Positions 7,997-8,035 of a stretch of DNA of 8,035 nt are shown here, in pieces. The translations under genes and the position numbers were made by a program. The stretch's first letter is position 1. Each line of letters opens with the position of its first letter. The notes beneath the pieces were generated by a model. The model did no database searches. It saw only the letters and a list, made by a program, of their open reading frames with translations, and was not told where the DNA came from. This stretch comes from an uncultured Collinsella sp. (GTDB lineage Bacteria; Actinomycetota; Coriobacteriia; Coriobacteriales; Coriobacteriaceae), in contig UQLI01000048.1 of the NCBI GenBank assembly GCA_900541715.1, positions 1 through 8,035 on the forward strand, given 5' to 3'.

Positions 7997-8035
7997 CTAT
8001 TTGGCAAGGTGTTTTTTAGAATCCATTTTGCGCTC
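7997..8035 (-). CDS. Possible C-terminal tail of a convergent minus-strand gene (partial)
   Basis: On the minus strand, the last 36 bases of the window read as an open frame coding ERKMDSKKHLAK, closed by TAG (7999-7997), 12 nt before the terminator hairpin. A basic Lys-rich tail ending just before a bidirectional terminator is what a gene entering from the right would look like. Twelve codons are too few to identify it, and chance is a real alternative. Confidence 0.3.
   Translation of the reverse strand, partial: ERKMDSKKHLAK

Overview
The window looks like chromosomal DNA of a GC-rich, anaerobic, gut-type actinobacterium. Coriobacteriia, and Collinsella in particular, is my best guess, based on protein and intergenic style; it is not a database result. 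The layout is two divergent transcription units separated by about 550 bp of non-coding DNA, with hairpin-rich intergenic DNA at both ends.

Left half, minus strand, reading from right to left: a MarR-family repressor (4936-4487), then two tightly overlapping ABC exporter half-transporters (4490-2124 and 2124-268), then an intrinsic terminator (about 236-202). Start and stop codons overlap at both junctions (GTGA and TAATG), so this is one operon. The first transporter has a degenerate ATPase site (Asp for the Walker B Glu, Gln for the H-loop His). The second has an intact catalytic site but an altered signature (LSQGQ). This is the pattern of heterodimeric exporters such as TM287/288. The upstream subunit also carries an unusual insertion of about 200 residues, probably extracellular. 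An inverted repeat with 15-nt arms covers the GTG start and ribosome binding site of the MarR gene.

Right half, plus strand: a pyruvate formate-lyase split into two genes. The first (5487-7538, 683 aa) holds the whole catalytic barrel with the adjacent Cys409-Cys410 pair, but stops before the glycyl radical loop. The second (7624-7875, 83 aa) is a free-standing glycyl radical subunit with RVSGYAV (Gly58) and matches the missing C-terminus of ordinary PFL. The two are in different frames and separated by 85 nt that contain two hairpins and a strong independent ribosome binding site, so a simple frameshift does not explain the split. Together they rebuild one complete PFL. This is the most interesting object in the window: an enzyme whose oxygen-sensitive radical loop is made as a separate, potentially replaceable subunit. 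The pair is followed by a strong hairpin terminator, and probably by the tail of a convergent gene at the right edge.

The first 267 bp contain no confident gene. They hold a perfect 26-bp palindrome, two smaller hairpins that may belong to a repeated intergenic element, and the operon terminator.
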